Positions 1-9,132 are shown, counted from the first letter of the stretch. The stretch: DNA of 64,000 bases from Hoylesella nanceiensis DSM 19126 = JCM 15639 (GCF_000379965.1 NZ_KB904328.1:519976-583975), one strand, 5' to 3'. The notes: generated by a model from the sequence alone, not told the origin. A program made the numbers and translations.

Positions 1-2
1 CC

Positions 3-881
3 ACAGATACAGCCATCGAGGCAGAGAAAATATACAATATGGTGCCCTTTGCAACCATTCTTTTTATGGTGAACCTAACACTGGGCTTGTGCGCTTTGGC
101 TCTACTCATTGTGCGACTCACCAAAAACTATTCGTTAAAAGAATTGCCACGCGGTTTTAAAGTGGTGGATAGTGCGCTATCGGTGTTGCTCTTTTTGTCG
201 TTCTTGGCATTGACCTTGTGTTTAACTTTGCGCTGGATTGTGAGCGGAACAGTGCCTATGAGCAACGGATATGAAACGATGTTGATAGTGGCTTGGTTTG
301 TGATGTTGGTGGCATTGATTACTTATCGCAAAGTGAATATCGTGAAGATGTTTGCCTTTTTGTTGTCGGGTTTCTTCTTGTTAGTGAGTCACATCGCCCA
401 AATGGACCCACAAATCACTCATGTTATGCCTGTGCTCAATTCGCCATTGTTGGCCATTCACGTTAGTATTATCATGATGGGTTATGCTCTTCTCGCCTTT
501 ACTTTTGTTTGTTCGCTCACTTCTTTGGTCTTATATCTGCTTCATCGCCAGTCGACCGACGTGCAACAGCAAAACATTAAGGCTTTGCAAATGTTGTCGA
601 TGCTATTCCTTTTGCCTGCATTGGTGGCGCTTTGCTATGGCATTTTTATTGGAGCTATATGGGCAAACATATCTTGGGGGCAGTATTGGAGCTGGGATCC
701 AAAAGAAACTTGGGCGCTTATTACGCTCATGGTCTATGCTGTTCCTGTGCATTTCTTCTATTCAAAGCATCAGCATGCGCCTCTCTTCTATCACATCTAC
801 ATGCTTTTGGCCTTCTCAACTGTGCTGATGACCTACTTTGGAGTGAACTATTTTCTTGGTGGTATGCATAGCTATGCTTAG
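3..881 (+). CDS. ccsA: Cytochrome c biogenesis protein CcsA-type, C-terminal part (5' end outside window)
   Basis: This is a polytopic membrane protein with about eight hydrophobic segments. Near residues 215-228 of the visible part it has the heme-handling tryptophan-rich motif WGQYWSWDPKETWA, the signature of the CcsA/ResC family, which presents heme for attachment to apocytochromes c outside the inner membrane (system II). The reading frame is open to the left edge with no stop before the first ATG at 39. The gene therefore very probably starts upstream, perhaps as a ResB-CcsA fusion of the kind seen in Bacteroidota. The last residues (YFLGGMHSYA) are typical of the family. Family assignment is firm; the fusion is an inference. 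Confidence 0.85.
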   Translation, partial: TDTAIEAEKIYNMVPFATILFMVNLTLGLCALALLIVRLTKNYSLKELPRGFKVVDSALSVLLFLSFLALTLCLTLRWIVSGTVPMSNGYETMLIVAWFVMLVALITYRKVNIVKMFAFLLSGFFLLVSHIAQMDPQITHVMPVLNSPLLAIHVSIIMMGYALLAFTFVCSLTSLVLYLLHRQSTDVQQQNIKALQMLSMLFLLPALVALCYGIFIGAIWANISWGQYWSWDPKETWALITLMVYAVPVHFFYSKHQHAPLFYHIYMLLAFSTVLMTYFGVNYFLGGMHSYA

Positions 882-900
882 CAAATGGATAGAAAAAGAC

Positions 901-929
901 TTGCTTTGAGCATAAAAGCACTATCTTTG
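901..929 (+). promoter_or_regulatory. Promoter of the carboxylesterase gene
   Basis: A TTG at 901-903 and TATCTTTG at 922-929 are separated by 18 bases, which fits the Bacteroidota TTG/TAnnTTTG promoter pattern. The esterase ATG follows about 40 bases downstream. Confidence 0.6.
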
Positions 930-967
930 TAGAGTCAAAAACAATTTTAAAGAGATATAAGATAGAC

Positions 968-2584
968 ATGAAGAAGACATTTTTAATGTTGCTATTCGCC
1001 CTTGTTGGTGTTTCGGTGAAAGCGCAGTTAGGCACCATTGTGTCGTACAAAGACGGACAAGTGGAAGGTATAGACTCTTCGGGAGTAAAGGTATTTCGAG
1101 GCGTTCCCTTTGCTCAACCACCCGTAGGACAGCTCCGTTGGAAAGCACCTCAGCCCGTTATTCCTTGGAAAGGTGTGCTCAATGCAAAGCAGTTTGCACC
1201 CGATCCGATGCAACACAATGCCTATGGAGATATTGTTTTTAATGGACCTAAGCAAAGTGAAGATTGCTTATACTTGAATATATGGACTCCTGCGAAGACA
1301 AAGAAGGACAAATTGCCTGTGTTGATCTATTTCAATGGTGGCGGATTGGTGTGTGGAAGTGGATCGGAAGCACGCTATCAAGGTTTAACTTTGGCTCGTA
1401 GAGGCGGTATAATCGTTGTTACTGCCAACTATCGTGAAGGCATATTTGGATTCTTTTCGCATCCACTCTTAACCCAAGAGGGCAACTGCAATGGTAATCA
1501 AGGATGGTTAGACCAAGCCGAAGCCATTAAGTGGGTGCATCAAAATATTAGTGCTTTTGGCGGTGATCCTAACAAAATAACTATCAATGGCGAATCAGCC
1601 GGGGCGCAATCGGTGTGCGCTCAAACGGTATCTCCAATAGCAAAACATCTCATTGCGGGCTATATGTGCTCGAGTGGGGCTATTGTTTCGAACGCAACTC
1701 CTGTGACTTTAAAAGAAAGTGAGCGTTTGGGTGAAGAGTGGACTCGCAAGAATAGCTTGACAAGTCTTGAACAAATGAGAGCGCTTTCTGCACAACAATT
1801 AGAGCAATTGAACGACGGACGCTTTGGAGAACCTACCAAATGTATTGATGGTATCTTCTTAACTGAAGACCCAAACGTCACTATTCAAAAGGGAAAACAA
1901 GCACAGGTGCCTGCTCTTCTTGGTCATAATAATGCCGAGTTAACCATCTCTGCCTTCAATGGAGGAAAGGTTCCAACACTCGAAAACGTTGCTCCTTTTG
2001 TGCAACATTATTTTGGTGTGGACGCAAGTAAGGTCTATCCTCTTTACAATATCTATTCGGATGCAGACCTTCAAGGCCTTGCTGGGTACGAATTAGGTGG
2101 CGATTGCTTTATATCTTATGCCACATGGAAGTGGACAGACATGGTTGCTGGCTCGTCTAAGAAGTCGGTTTACCGATATGTTTATTGTCACCCACGTCCT
2201 AATATGATTTTAAAAGGCAAAGCACCAGGTCTTGCTGGGGGCACAGTTGACGTGAAAGAAGAAGACAAACCCAAAGCAATAGCACCTGGAGCGATACACT
2301 CTGCGGACATAGAATATGCGATGGGAAACCTCTCTACCAATACTTCTTTTCCCTGGAGTGCTAAAGATTATGCTGTATCGGAAATCTTTCAACAAATCTA
2401 TATCAACTTTGTTAAATATGGAAACCCAAATGGTTTGGGCGTTCCTACATGGCAACCATATTCTAAAAACGATGAGGCTCCTGCTGTGATGTATATCGAT
2501 TTGAAAACGGAACAACGCAAAGACAAGGCGGTGATGCATCGATATAGAACGATTGATCAATATATTTTGAAGAAAATGAAATAG
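968..2584 (+). CDS. Secreted type B carboxylesterase
   Basis: This 538-residue alpha/beta hydrolase of the carboxylesterase/cholinesterase family hydrolyses carboxylic esters. A signal peptide is visible at residues 1-19 (ending VKAQ), so it acts in the periplasm or outside. The nucleophile elbow GESAG places the catalytic serine at residue 210. The oxyanion-hole segment FNGGG lies near residue 122. The conserved AIHSADIEY segment supplies the likely catalytic histidine at residue 444, and an acidic residue near 324 is a candidate third member. The length is normal for the family. It is transcribed alone from its own promoter. The natural substrate cannot be read from the sequence. Confidence 0.85.
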   Translation: MKKTFLMLLFALVGVSVKAQLGTIVSYKDGQVEGIDSSGVKVFRGVPFAQPPVGQLRWKAPQPVIPWKGVLNAKQFAPDPMQHNAYGDIVFNGPKQSEDCLYLNIWTPAKTKKDKLPVLIYFNGGGLVCGSGSEARYQGLTLARRGGIIVVTANYREGIFGFFSHPLLTQEGNCNGNQGWLDQAEAIKWVHQNISAFGGDPNKITINGESAGAQSVCAQTVSPIAKHLIAGYMCSSGAIVSNATPVTLKESERLGEEWTRKNSLTSLEQMRALSAQQLEQLNDGRFGEPTKCIDGIFLTEDPNVTIQKGKQAQVPALLGHNNAELTISAFNGGKVPTLENVAPFVQHYFGVDASKVYPLYNIYSDADLQGLAGYELGGDCFISYATWKWTDMVAGSSKKSVYRYVYCHPRPNMILKGKAPGLAGGTVDVKEEDKPKAIAPGAIHSADIEYAMGNLSTNTSFPWSAKDYAVSEIFQQIYINFVKYGNPNGLGVPTWQPYSKNDEAPAVMYIDLKTEQRKDKAVMHRYRTIDQYILKKMK

Positions 2585-3633
2585 GTGTTTTATTGCTTTC
2601 TGATTGTTTTACGGGTGCATTTGCATGGCTAAATAATAGGAAAGCATATCGAAAAAGCACTTGTTTGGGTGAATTTATAAAGAATAAAGGGCGAGAATGA
2701 GACGAAAGGTTTTGTTTTTGCCCTTTTATTTTGCGTCTGCGGGCAAATAAATAGTATTGCGAACGTTGGGTAGTTTGTGAACGTTTGAGGGCTGTAAGGG
2801 CGTTTATTGAGCTACACTTGAATTGCTTTCGAAGGTATATAAAGAAAAACATGCAGATACAATCACTTGCATCTGCATGTCAAAGAATAATGTTAACGTA
2901 TGTCTTCTATTACAAAATTGTTATAGATGACATAACGATTGTTACAAAATCTAATAACATAATCTTTACCTTAATCTATCAAAAACTACTAACCTAATGA
3001 AAACTTATTGTAAGTATTCTCACGAATACGATGCAAAGTTATGAATAAAATTTGAATAAACATTCATGGAAAGTCGCTTTTTCGTCGTGTTTATATTATA
3101 TTAACAAAAAGCAAATTGTTTTGATATTCCTATTTATTGTTGAATAATACCCTTGCTTTGGTGTGCTATGATACTTTCTTTTTCGCTGAAATTGTGGAGA
3201 TGTGATGTGGCAAAAAGTGTGTGTATTGGGGCAATGGCGAATGGAATAGCGGCTGAAAGACGTTGTGTTGTTGGCTCGATGTTGTCGCACTTTCTGCCTG
3301 TTGTCTATTGGTTGGGGTGTATAATCATTCACTTTATTCACTTATTGCATTGTTCCTCGTCTGCTTTGTGTACATCTTTGGGATCGAAGGTGGGTGTAAT
3401 ATGTTTTTAATAGGTATATAAAAGGGAGAGTAGTTACTTTACTTAGATGAGGAACAGTGATATGGTATGTTTTAATAAGAATATAAAAGAAAAGGCAAAA
3501 GGCAGTTGTTGCACTTGCTTTGCGCCTTATAACGTTCGTCTTTTACCCCTTTTATTGAGTAAAAGTAATAGGTTTGCCCTCCCCTTCTTTAGTGTTCGAG
3601 ACCGAGGTGCGATCAAAAAAAGCAATAAAAATT
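2585..3633. other. Gene-free stretch before tRNA-Leu
   Basis: About 1 kb holds no convincing gene. The short open frames here lack family features and good start regions. The only structure I can see is the hairpin at 2849-2880. The stretch is AT-rich and ends in the tRNA promoter. Confidence 0.5.
2849..2880. repeat. 10-bp inverted repeat (hairpin or operator)
   Basis: ACATGCAGAT at 2849-2858 is exactly inverted at 2871-2880 with a 12-base loop. No T-run follows on the + strand, so it is not a typical terminator. Its function is unknown. Confidence 0.4.
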
Positions 3634-3664
3634 TTGTTATATCACAGAAAATGTATTACCTTTG
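3634..3664 (+). promoter_or_regulatory. Promoter of tRNA-Leu
   Basis: TTG at 3634-3636, a 20-base spacer and TACCTTTG at 3657-3664 form a near-ideal Bacteroidota promoter, 11 bases before the tRNA. Confidence 0.75.
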
Positions 3665-3675
3665 CAACGCATTAA

Positions 3676-3757
3676 GCCCAGATGGCGGAATCGGTAGACG
3701 CGCTGGTCTCAAACACCAGTGGAGCAATCCGTCCCGGTTCGACCCCGGGTCTGGGTA
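3676..3757 (+). tRNA. tRNA-Leu (anticodon CAA)
   Basis: The acceptor stem GCCCAGA pairs with TCTGGGT. The anticodon arm is CTGGT-CTCAAAC-ACCAG, giving anticodon CAA. A long variable arm and the T-loop GGTTCGACCCC are present. The 82-base length fits a class II leucine tRNA. CCA is not encoded. The 3' end serves as integration site for the mobile element that follows. Confidence 0.95.
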
Positions 3758-3758
3758 C
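3745..3758. repeat. attL (tRNA-proximal attachment repeat)
   Basis: CCGGGTCTGGGTAC, covering the last bases of tRNA-Leu, recurs as CCGAGTCTGGGTAC at 22461-22474 after the integrase gene. Integration thus leaves the tRNA intact. Confidence 0.8.
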
Positions 3759-3761
3759 TAT

Positions 3762-3799
3762 AAATCCCTTGTAAGTCTTTGATTTACAAGGGATTTTTC
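3762..3799 (+). terminator. Terminator after tRNA-Leu
   Basis: The 13-base arm AAATCCCTTGTAA (3762-3774) is inverted at 3784-3796 and followed by a T-run. It ends the tRNA transcript just inside the element. Confidence 0.8.
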
Positions 3800-3931
3800 T
3801 TTTTCAACATGTACTAAAAGTGTACTTTATAGCAGAAGTATAAGAAACGTGTACTAAGACTGTATTCTACATAGTTTATTTAGATTTAATTAACGATAAT
3901 CATTTCCTTTTATTCTGTTTCCTTCCAATTA

Positions 3932-3964
3932 TTGCTATTATCTGCTGGTGATGTGTTACCTTTG
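3932..3964 (+). promoter_or_regulatory. Promoter of the first element gene
   Basis: TTG at 3932-3934 is followed 22 bases later by TACCTTTG at 3957-3964. The box overlaps the upstream candidate ATG at 3948, which argues for the internal start at 3996. Confidence 0.6.
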
Positions 3965-3995
3965 CAAATGTACTTACCTTATATTAAAAAAATAT

Positions 3996-4922
3996 ATGGA
4001 AGATAATAGACTTGAAATACAACTAACCAAGATACAAAGTTTCGTGGACCACTGCGTTATGCAAACTTTCAATATTCTCATTGGAAATGTCATGAGAAAA
4101 AAAGAATGTATAAGCTTAATACTTCTTAAAGAAATGTTGCAGAATGAGTTTTTGCAAATTACTAATAATCTATCCTCTATATACATGAAGTACCCAGCCC
4201 TTTCGTGTGTAGAAGAATCTTATAAAGAAAATAATTTCTTATGGGATAGCACTTTCTATGATTCATTGAATAAAGAGCAAAGGGTAAAGTATTCTAACTT
4301 TGATTTGGCTACGTTTGATTATAGTAAGTATATTGAGAATCACACTTTGTACGATGAAGAACTTCCGATGTTTTCATCGCTCATTGATGCAATTCTTTAT
4401 GAACGCTATGCAAATTATCTAAAATGTGAGATTGGAAAGATAGAACTAAACGAAATCAAGAATCCTTTTCAACGTCATTCTACAATTGTCTATGATGACA
4501 TCGAGCCAAGTCAGTTAAAAGAAAAACCTGTGATTGTTGGCAATGAAATCAATCCTTTCAAATCTGATTTTTCGGAAGAACAGATTGAAATACTAACTGA
4601 TTGCATCAATGAAGTTAAACTTTTTACGACCAGTGTTTCACCAAAGATTACTAAACATTTATTTGATTGTAATCTGAAAGGAGTACTAAAATCAAACAAT
4701 AACCGACTACTTACGTATCTCATGCAAAGTCTTAATCTTCGGGGATACGTTACTAATGAATGGCAGTCTACCATTGCACGCAGTAAACTCATATTGGGAA
4801 AAACCAAAGACACACCATTAACACGAACTGACCTATCCACTGCAACAGATCAAATCAACATGAAGCAGCCGAAAGGATGGGAAATCATAGATAAATACAT
4901 CAAACAACTGAAAAAAGATTGA
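3996..4922 (+). CDS. Unrecognised mobile-element protein (308 aa)
   Basis: I do not recognise this protein with certainty. It is charged, largely helical in character and soluble, with no signal peptide. It is the first gene of the element and has its own promoter. The start at 3996 (MEDNRLEIQL) is preferred because the promoter -7 box lies over the upstream ATG at 3948. Its position next to an excisionase-like gene recalls the RteC-type regulators of Bacteroides elements, but I see no decisive motif for that family. The C-terminal 100 residues (after about residue 190) contain repeated basic segments that could bind nucleic acid. The function is open. Confidence 0.7.
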   Translation: MEDNRLEIQLTKIQSFVDHCVMQTFNILIGNVMRKKECISLILLKEMLQNEFLQITNNLSSIYMKYPALSCVEESYKENNFLWDSTFYDSLNKEQRVKYSNFDLATFDYSKYIENHTLYDEELPMFSSLIDAILYERYANYLKCEIGKIELNEIKNPFQRHSTIVYDDIEPSQLKEKPVIVGNEINPFKSDFSEEQIEILTDCINEVKLFTTSVSPKITKHLFDCNLKGVLKSNNNRLLTYLMQSLNLRGYVTNEWQSTIARSKLILGKTKDTPLTRTDLSTATDQINMKQPKGWEIIDKYIKQLKKD

Positions 4923-4999
4923 GCATAGGTTGATACGTCAAACATTGCTCAATTCCAGTTCCTTTTATCGTTTCTAATTTTACTCTCGTTAACAGCAAC

Positions 5000-5015
5000 G
5001 AGGGTGCGCACCCTC
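5000..5015. promoter_or_regulatory. 16-bp perfect palindrome, candidate operator
   Basis: GAGGGTGCGCACCCTC is a perfect palindrome 28 bases before the excisionase-like gene. It is much more GC-rich than its surroundings. A dimeric regulator site controlling the replication/excision genes is plausible. Confidence 0.45.
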
Positions 5016-5042
5016 TATCGTTTTACCTAACAAATAAAAAAT

Positions 5043-5336
5043 ATGGAAAAGACCATAGAGGAACGAGTTTATGAACTCGAACAACTTCTCTTTACAAACA
5101 AAAATGTGCTTAGCTTTGATGAAGCAAGCAAGTTTCTTAACCTCTCAAAGAGTTATCTCTACAAGCTCACATCGGGCAATCTGATTCCTCATTATAAGCC
5201 ACAAGGTAAGATGCTTTATTTTGAGAAAGCAGAACTCGAAGCATGGCTGCGTCAGAATCCTATCAAGACTTCTGCGCAAATAGCCCAAGAAGCACAGAGA
5301 TATATTATGGGTAGCAAACCTTTAATGCAGAAGTAA
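5043..5336 (+). CDS. Excisionase-like helix-turn-helix protein
   Basis: This 97-residue protein has a MerR-like winged helix of the HTH_17/excisionase type: residues 22-65 contain the typical run LSFDEASKFLNLSKSYLYK, then an aromatic wing (HYKPQGKMLYFEK) and the LEAWL segment. Proteins of this family bend DNA at attachment sites or regulate element genes. It lies 4 bases before the ATPase gene, so the two are probably co-transcribed. It could act as the directionality factor for the integrase at the other end of the element, or as a transcriptional regulator. Confidence 0.8.
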   Translation: MEKTIEERVYELEQLLFTNKNVLSFDEASKFLNLSKSYLYKLTSGNLIPHYKPQGKMLYFEKAELEAWLRQNPIKTSAQIAQEAQRYIMGSKPLMQK

Positions 5337-5340
5337 GGCT

Positions 5341-6531
5341 ATGGAAAACGAGAACTTTATTCGTGTTGGCACAACCTTGTATAAGATTGTGAACCAACCT
5401 CGCATCAGTGGCGGTTTTGTAAAGAAGCGTATAGTATGGAATAATGAAACGCTACGCCAGGACTATGGCAAGGACTTCATTGCCACCGTCCCAAAGTACG
5501 ATGGTTTCTGCACTGTTCCTAATCATGTCAACTACCAACCAGTGGTTGATAAGTTCCTAAATCTCTATGAGCCGATAGGACACCAACCAAAAGAAGGAGA
5601 GTTTCCGCACGTTGAATCCCTGATAAGACACATCTTCGGGGAACAATACGAGCTGGGCATGGATTACTTGCAATTGCTCTATCTCCAACCCGTGCAGAAA
5701 CTCCCCATTCTCTTGATGGTATCAGAAGAACGCAATACAGGTAAGAGTACGTTCCTTAACTTTCTCAAAGCTGTTTTCCAAAACAATGTAACGTTCAATA
5801 CCAACGAGGATTTTCGCAGTCAGTTTAACGCAGACTGGGCAGGTAAACTGCTTATTGTGGTGGATGAAGTATTGCTTAACCGTAGAGAAGATAGTGAAAG
5901 ATTGAAAAACCTTAGCACAACACTTTCCTATAAGGTGGAAGCCAAGGGCAAAGACCGAGATGAAATCTCCTTCTTTGCCAAGTTCGTGCTGTGTTCCAAT
6001 AACGAGTTGCTCCCTGTCATTATAGACATAGGAGAAACCCGATATTGGGTAAGGAAGATAAATCGTCTGGAGGGTGACGATACAGAGTTTCTTCAGAAAT
6101 TGAAAGCAGAGATACCTGCCTTTCTTTATTTTCTTCAGCATCGCACGCTGTCTACCCAAAAGGAAAGCCGTATGTGGTTTGCACCCAAGCTGACTTTTAC
6201 ACCAGCCTTGCAACGCATTATCCGTAATAACAGAAACAAGCTGGAACTAGAAATGTCAGAGTTGTGTCTTGACATCATGGAAACAAACAATGTCGAGGAA
6301 GTCTCTTTCTGTATCAATGATATGATGCCTCTTTTAAGTAACACACAATGTAGGTATGACAAGGGGCAGATAAGGAGAGTTGTACAGGATATCTGGAAGC
6401 TCACACCTGTGTCCAATACGCTGACCTACACTACGTATCAACTTAGTTACAACACCCTGCAATATTACTCTCCTATTCGAAGGACAGGAAGGTTTTATAC
6501 AATCACCAAGGAGCAACTCAAGAGTTTATAA
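5341..6531 (+). CDS. SF3-type helicase/primase-like ATPase (DUF5906/VirE-associated type)
   Basis: This 396-residue P-loop ATPase has a Walker A of phage type (EERNTGKSTF, near residues 130-139) and a Walker B LLIVVDE near residues 169-175. The arrangement resembles the D5/SF3 helicases used for replication of phages and mobile elements. A C-terminal segment after residue 290 may be a winged domain. It sits between the excisionase-like gene and the Toprim primase, so it probably helps replicate the excised circular form. The primase-helicase pairing is common in Bacteroidota mobilizable elements. Family-level assignment is good; the exact role is inferred. Confidence 0.75.
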   Translation: MENENFIRVGTTLYKIVNQPRISGGFVKKRIVWNNETLRQDYGKDFIATVPKYDGFCTVPNHVNYQPVVDKFLNLYEPIGHQPKEGEFPHVESLIRHIFGEQYELGMDYLQLLYLQPVQKLPILLMVSEERNTGKSTFLNFLKAVFQNNVTFNTNEDFRSQFNADWAGKLLIVVDEVLLNRREDSERLKNLSTTLSYKVEAKGKDRDEISFFAKFVLCSNNELLPVIIDIGETRYWVRKINRLEGDDTEFLQKLKAEIPAFLYFLQHRTLSTQKESRMWFAPKLTFTPALQRIIRNNRNKLELEMSELCLDIMETNNVEEVSFCINDMMPLLSNTQCRYDKGQIRRVVQDIWKLTPVSNTLTYTTYQLSYNTLQYYSPIRRTGRFYTITKEQLKSL

Positions 6532-6798
6532 AAACATTATACCCATTATTTTGATGAAATGATGAATAGATTATATAAAGCTTTCAGTACAAGTCGTTTA
6601 CGTTCTCATCTTTTATTCATCGTGGATATTCTGCTGATGAAAAAAGAAAAGGATGATATTCTTCTTTTCGTCAGCAATTCTATTTTGAAGAATAGTATGA
6701 TGAGGGCATGATGAGTTCTCAACTATCTGATAACCATATAGATAAAATCAAATTCATCAAATCATCAAATTTTTCATCACTTTAACTTCCATATAATT

Positions 6799-7710
6799 AT
6801 GAATATTGACCAAATAAAAAAGATAAAGTTGCAGGAATTTCTTGCAACAATAGACTGCAAACCCGTAAAACAGTATGGTGTGAACCTCATGTACCTATCA
6901 CCACTTAGAACGGAGAAGCACGCATCGTTTAAGGTAAATACCGAACTTAATCTATGGTACGATTTCGGTATTGGCAGAGGTGGTAACATCATTGACCTTG
7001 CAGAATTGCTCTACAACTCTTCGGATGTGTCGTATCTCATTCGTCAGATAGAGCGTAATGCACCAAGCGGTGTATCGGTAAGTCTACCTAAAGCTAAGCC
7101 GAATACACCGCAGAACTCCTTTGAAAATCTTCAGGTACTTTCCATAGCCCATCCTGCGCTTATCAAATATCTTGGGGAAAGATGTATAGACATTGAAATA
7201 GCAAGAACTGTATGTAAGGAACTGCACTTTGATACAAGGGGCAAACATTACTTTGGTATTGGCTTTCCAAATATTGCAGGTGGCTACGAAATACGTAACC
7301 CGTTTTTCAAAGGAGGTATCACGCCAAAAGACATCAGTCTATTTCATAATGAGGAATCAAAGCAATCGTGTTTTGTCTTTGAGGGGTTCATAGACTTTCT
7401 TTCATTTATGATGCTCCAAAGAAAAGAGAATGACGGACTAAAACGACAAGATTATTTGGTACTCAACTCTGTCTCAAATATCCAGAAGGCATTAGAACCA
7501 TTATCACATTATGAGAATGTTCAATGTTTTTTGGACAATGATGAAGCAGGAAGAAATGCCTATCTGCGATTATCGAAGGAATTTGGGAATTTAGTTACAG
7601 ATGCTTCAACTTTATACAGTGGTTTCAAGGACTTAAACGAGTATCTTTGTGCTGAATCCAAGCATTCTGAGAAAACAGAAAATAAGAAAATCAGAGGGAT
7701 TAATCTATGA
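6799..7710 (+). CDS. Toprim-domain primase
   Basis: The protein has 303 residues. The N-terminal 90 residues resemble the DnaG zinc-finger fold (SPLRTEKHASFKVN, then WYDFGIGRGGNIIDL) but lack the zinc ligands. A Toprim domain follows, with the conserved glutamate in VFEGFIDFLSF (near residue 195) and the DxDxAG motif as FLDNDEAGRNAY (near residue 247). Such proteins prime DNA synthesis on mobile elements. A decayed copy of the same gene survives at 23228-23424, showing that a related element once sat next door. Confidence 0.8.
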   Translation: MNIDQIKKIKLQEFLATIDCKPVKQYGVNLMYLSPLRTEKHASFKVNTELNLWYDFGIGRGGNIIDLAELLYNSSDVSYLIRQIERNAPSGVSVSLPKAKPNTPQNSFENLQVLSIAHPALIKYLGERCIDIEIARTVCKELHFDTRGKHYFGIGFPNIAGGYEIRNPFFKGGITPKDISLFHNEESKQSCFVFEGFIDFLSFMMLQRKENDGLKRQDYLVLNSVSNIQKALEPLSHYENVQCFLDNDEAGRNAYLRLSKEFGNLVTDASTLYSGFKDLNEYLCAESKHSEKTENKKIRGINL

Positions 7711-7745
7711 TTGAAGGATTTGCTTTGCATAATCTATTTTTCGGG

Positions 7746-7787
7746 GGAGCAAGTTTATGTTTTGGGCATACCAAAACCACTTGCTCC
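7746..7787. promoter_or_regulatory. Candidate oriT inverted repeat
   Basis: GGAGCAAGT (7746-7754) is inverted at 7779-7787, with a second nested repeat TTTTGG/CCAAAA (7760-7765, 7771-7776). The structure lies in the short gap just before mobC and mobA, the usual place for oriT. The nick site cannot be assigned by eye. Confidence 0.5.
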
Positions 7788-7859
7788 ACCTCCTGACAGT
7801 CGTTGCAGAGGATTATCCCGATGGTCTCCATCAAATCAAATAAAATAAAAGAAACAAGT

Positions 7860-8213
7860 ATGATAAAAACAGAATATAAAAAAGGTGGTCGCCCAACCAA
7901 GGGCGCAGCCGAAAAGAAGAAATACCGTATCACGGTAAAACTGAATACGCAGGATTATTATACGCTCAAAGGCAAAGCCAAGAGCGCAGGAATATCCATG
8001 AGTGAGTTTGTAAGAAAACTTCTATATAATGGAAATATAATTGAACGCCTTACGGTTGAGCAGGCAGATTTCATTCGCAAGCTGTGTGGAATGGCAAACA
8101 ACCTCAACCAGTTAGCACATCGTGCCAATGCGGAAGGGTTCCATACCGTTACTCCTTTTCACAAAATCATTATTGGCAAGATTGACGAAATTCTAAATCT
8201 AATACGAAGATGA
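7860..8213 (+). CDS. mobC: Mobilization accessory protein MobC-like
   Basis: This is a basic protein of 117 residues with a lysine-rich N-terminus and a ribbon-helix-helix-like segment (YRITVKLNTQDYYTLKGKAK) followed by the SAGISMSEFVRKLLYNG helix. It matches the MobC/BfmC family that helps the relaxase open DNA at oriT. The start at 7860 is preferred over 7803 because the upstream extension runs into the oriT side and lacks family character. Its end overlaps the mobA start by four bases, showing translational coupling. Confidence 0.8.
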   Translation: MIKTEYKKGGRPTKGAAEKKKYRITVKLNTQDYYTLKGKAKSAGISMSEFVRKLLYNGNIIERLTVEQADFIRKLCGMANNLNQLAHRANAEGFHTVTPFHKIIIGKIDEILNLIRR

Positions 8214-9130
8214 TTGCAAAGATAGTGAAAGGTTCGGACTTCAGGGGTGTCATCAATTACATCCTTGACCCGAAGAAAGGGACGGAGCTAATAGACAGTA
8301 CTGGAGTAAGAACAGACAGTATTAGCCATATTGTCCAAAGTTTCATCGACCAAGCAGAACTAAATCCACGAGTGGGTAAGGTTGTTGGCCATATCTCCCT
8401 GAGTTTCTCCGCACAGGACACGCCCAAACTCAGCAATGAATGGATGGCGCAGATAGCTCGTGAATATATGGATAAGATGGGGATAAAAGACACGCAATAT
8501 ATCATCGGTCGCCACTTCGACAAGGAACATCCGCACATTCATATTGCTTTCAATCGGATAGATAACAACGGCAAGACCATCTCTGACCGTAACGACAGAT
8601 TCAGAAGTGAGAAGATTTGCAAAGAACTGACTGCCAAATACAGTTTATACTTCGCTACAGGTAAAGAGCAAGTCAAGGAATATCGTTTGAAAGAACCCGA
8701 CAAGACCAAGAATGAAATCTATCAGTCATTGAAAGCAGAAATAGCCCGGTGCAGAGATTGGAAAAACTTGCTTGTTCACTTAAAAAAGCAAGATATTGAT
8801 GTCCGCTTCAAGTACAAAAGCAACTCACAGGAGGTGCAGGGAATTATCTTTGAAAAGAATGGCTATCATTTCAATGGCTCTAAGGTGGACAGAAATTTCA
8901 GTTATTCCAAGATAGACTTTGCCTTGCAACAGAATAACAGGGAACACGAACAGCAGACACAAGGAATGATAAATCTCATATCCAATGTTGCAAGTGTTAC
9001 GAGCGAAATTACCAACGACCTCATCGAAGGAGGATTGGGATTGTTCCAAACTCATGGTACTGTTCCTGCGGAAGTTTACAACACTCTTGACAAAAAGAAG
9101 AAAAAGAAAAAACGTAAAATACATTTATAA
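8210..9130 (+). CDS. mobA: Relaxase MobA/VirD2 family
   Basis: This 306-residue nickase starts conjugal transfer by cleaving oriT and staying bound to the 5' end. The N-terminus MIAKIVKGSDFRGVINYIL is typical of Bacteroidota MOB relaxases, and the conserved metal-binding histidine motif is present as DKEHPHIHIAFNRID (residues 104-118). The candidate catalytic tyrosine is Y17. The C-terminus is lysine-rich. It overlaps mobC and is followed two bases later by the membrane-anchored accessory gene, so the three form one operon. Confidence 0.9.
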   Translation: MIAKIVKGSDFRGVINYILDPKKGTELIDSTGVRTDSISHIVQSFIDQAELNPRVGKVVGHISLSFSAQDTPKLSNEWMAQIAREYMDKMGIKDTQYIIGRHFDKEHPHIHIAFNRIDNNGKTISDRNDRFRSEKICKELTAKYSLYFATGKEQVKEYRLKEPDKTKNEIYQSLKAEIARCRDWKNLLVHLKKQDIDVRFKYKSNSQEVQGIIFEKNGYHFNGSKVDRNFSYSKIDFALQQNNREHEQQTQGMINLISNVASVTSEITNDLIEGGLGLFQTHGTVPAEVYNTLDKKKKKKKRKIHL

Positions 9131-9132
9131 CT

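Noticed and set aside
3153-3410. 85-codon open frame before the tRNA
   Set aside because: No ribosome-binding region, atypical composition and an equally long frame on the other strand; nothing supports a protein.
3447-3782. Open frame of 111 codons on the + strand
   Set aside because: It reads straight through tRNA-Leu and its promoter; the RNA gene explains the sequence.
5341-7710. Reading the ATPase and primase as a prophage replication module
   Set aside because: They sit with an excisionase-like gene, relaxase and oriT-like repeat, and no phage structural gene is present; a mobilizable element explains them better.
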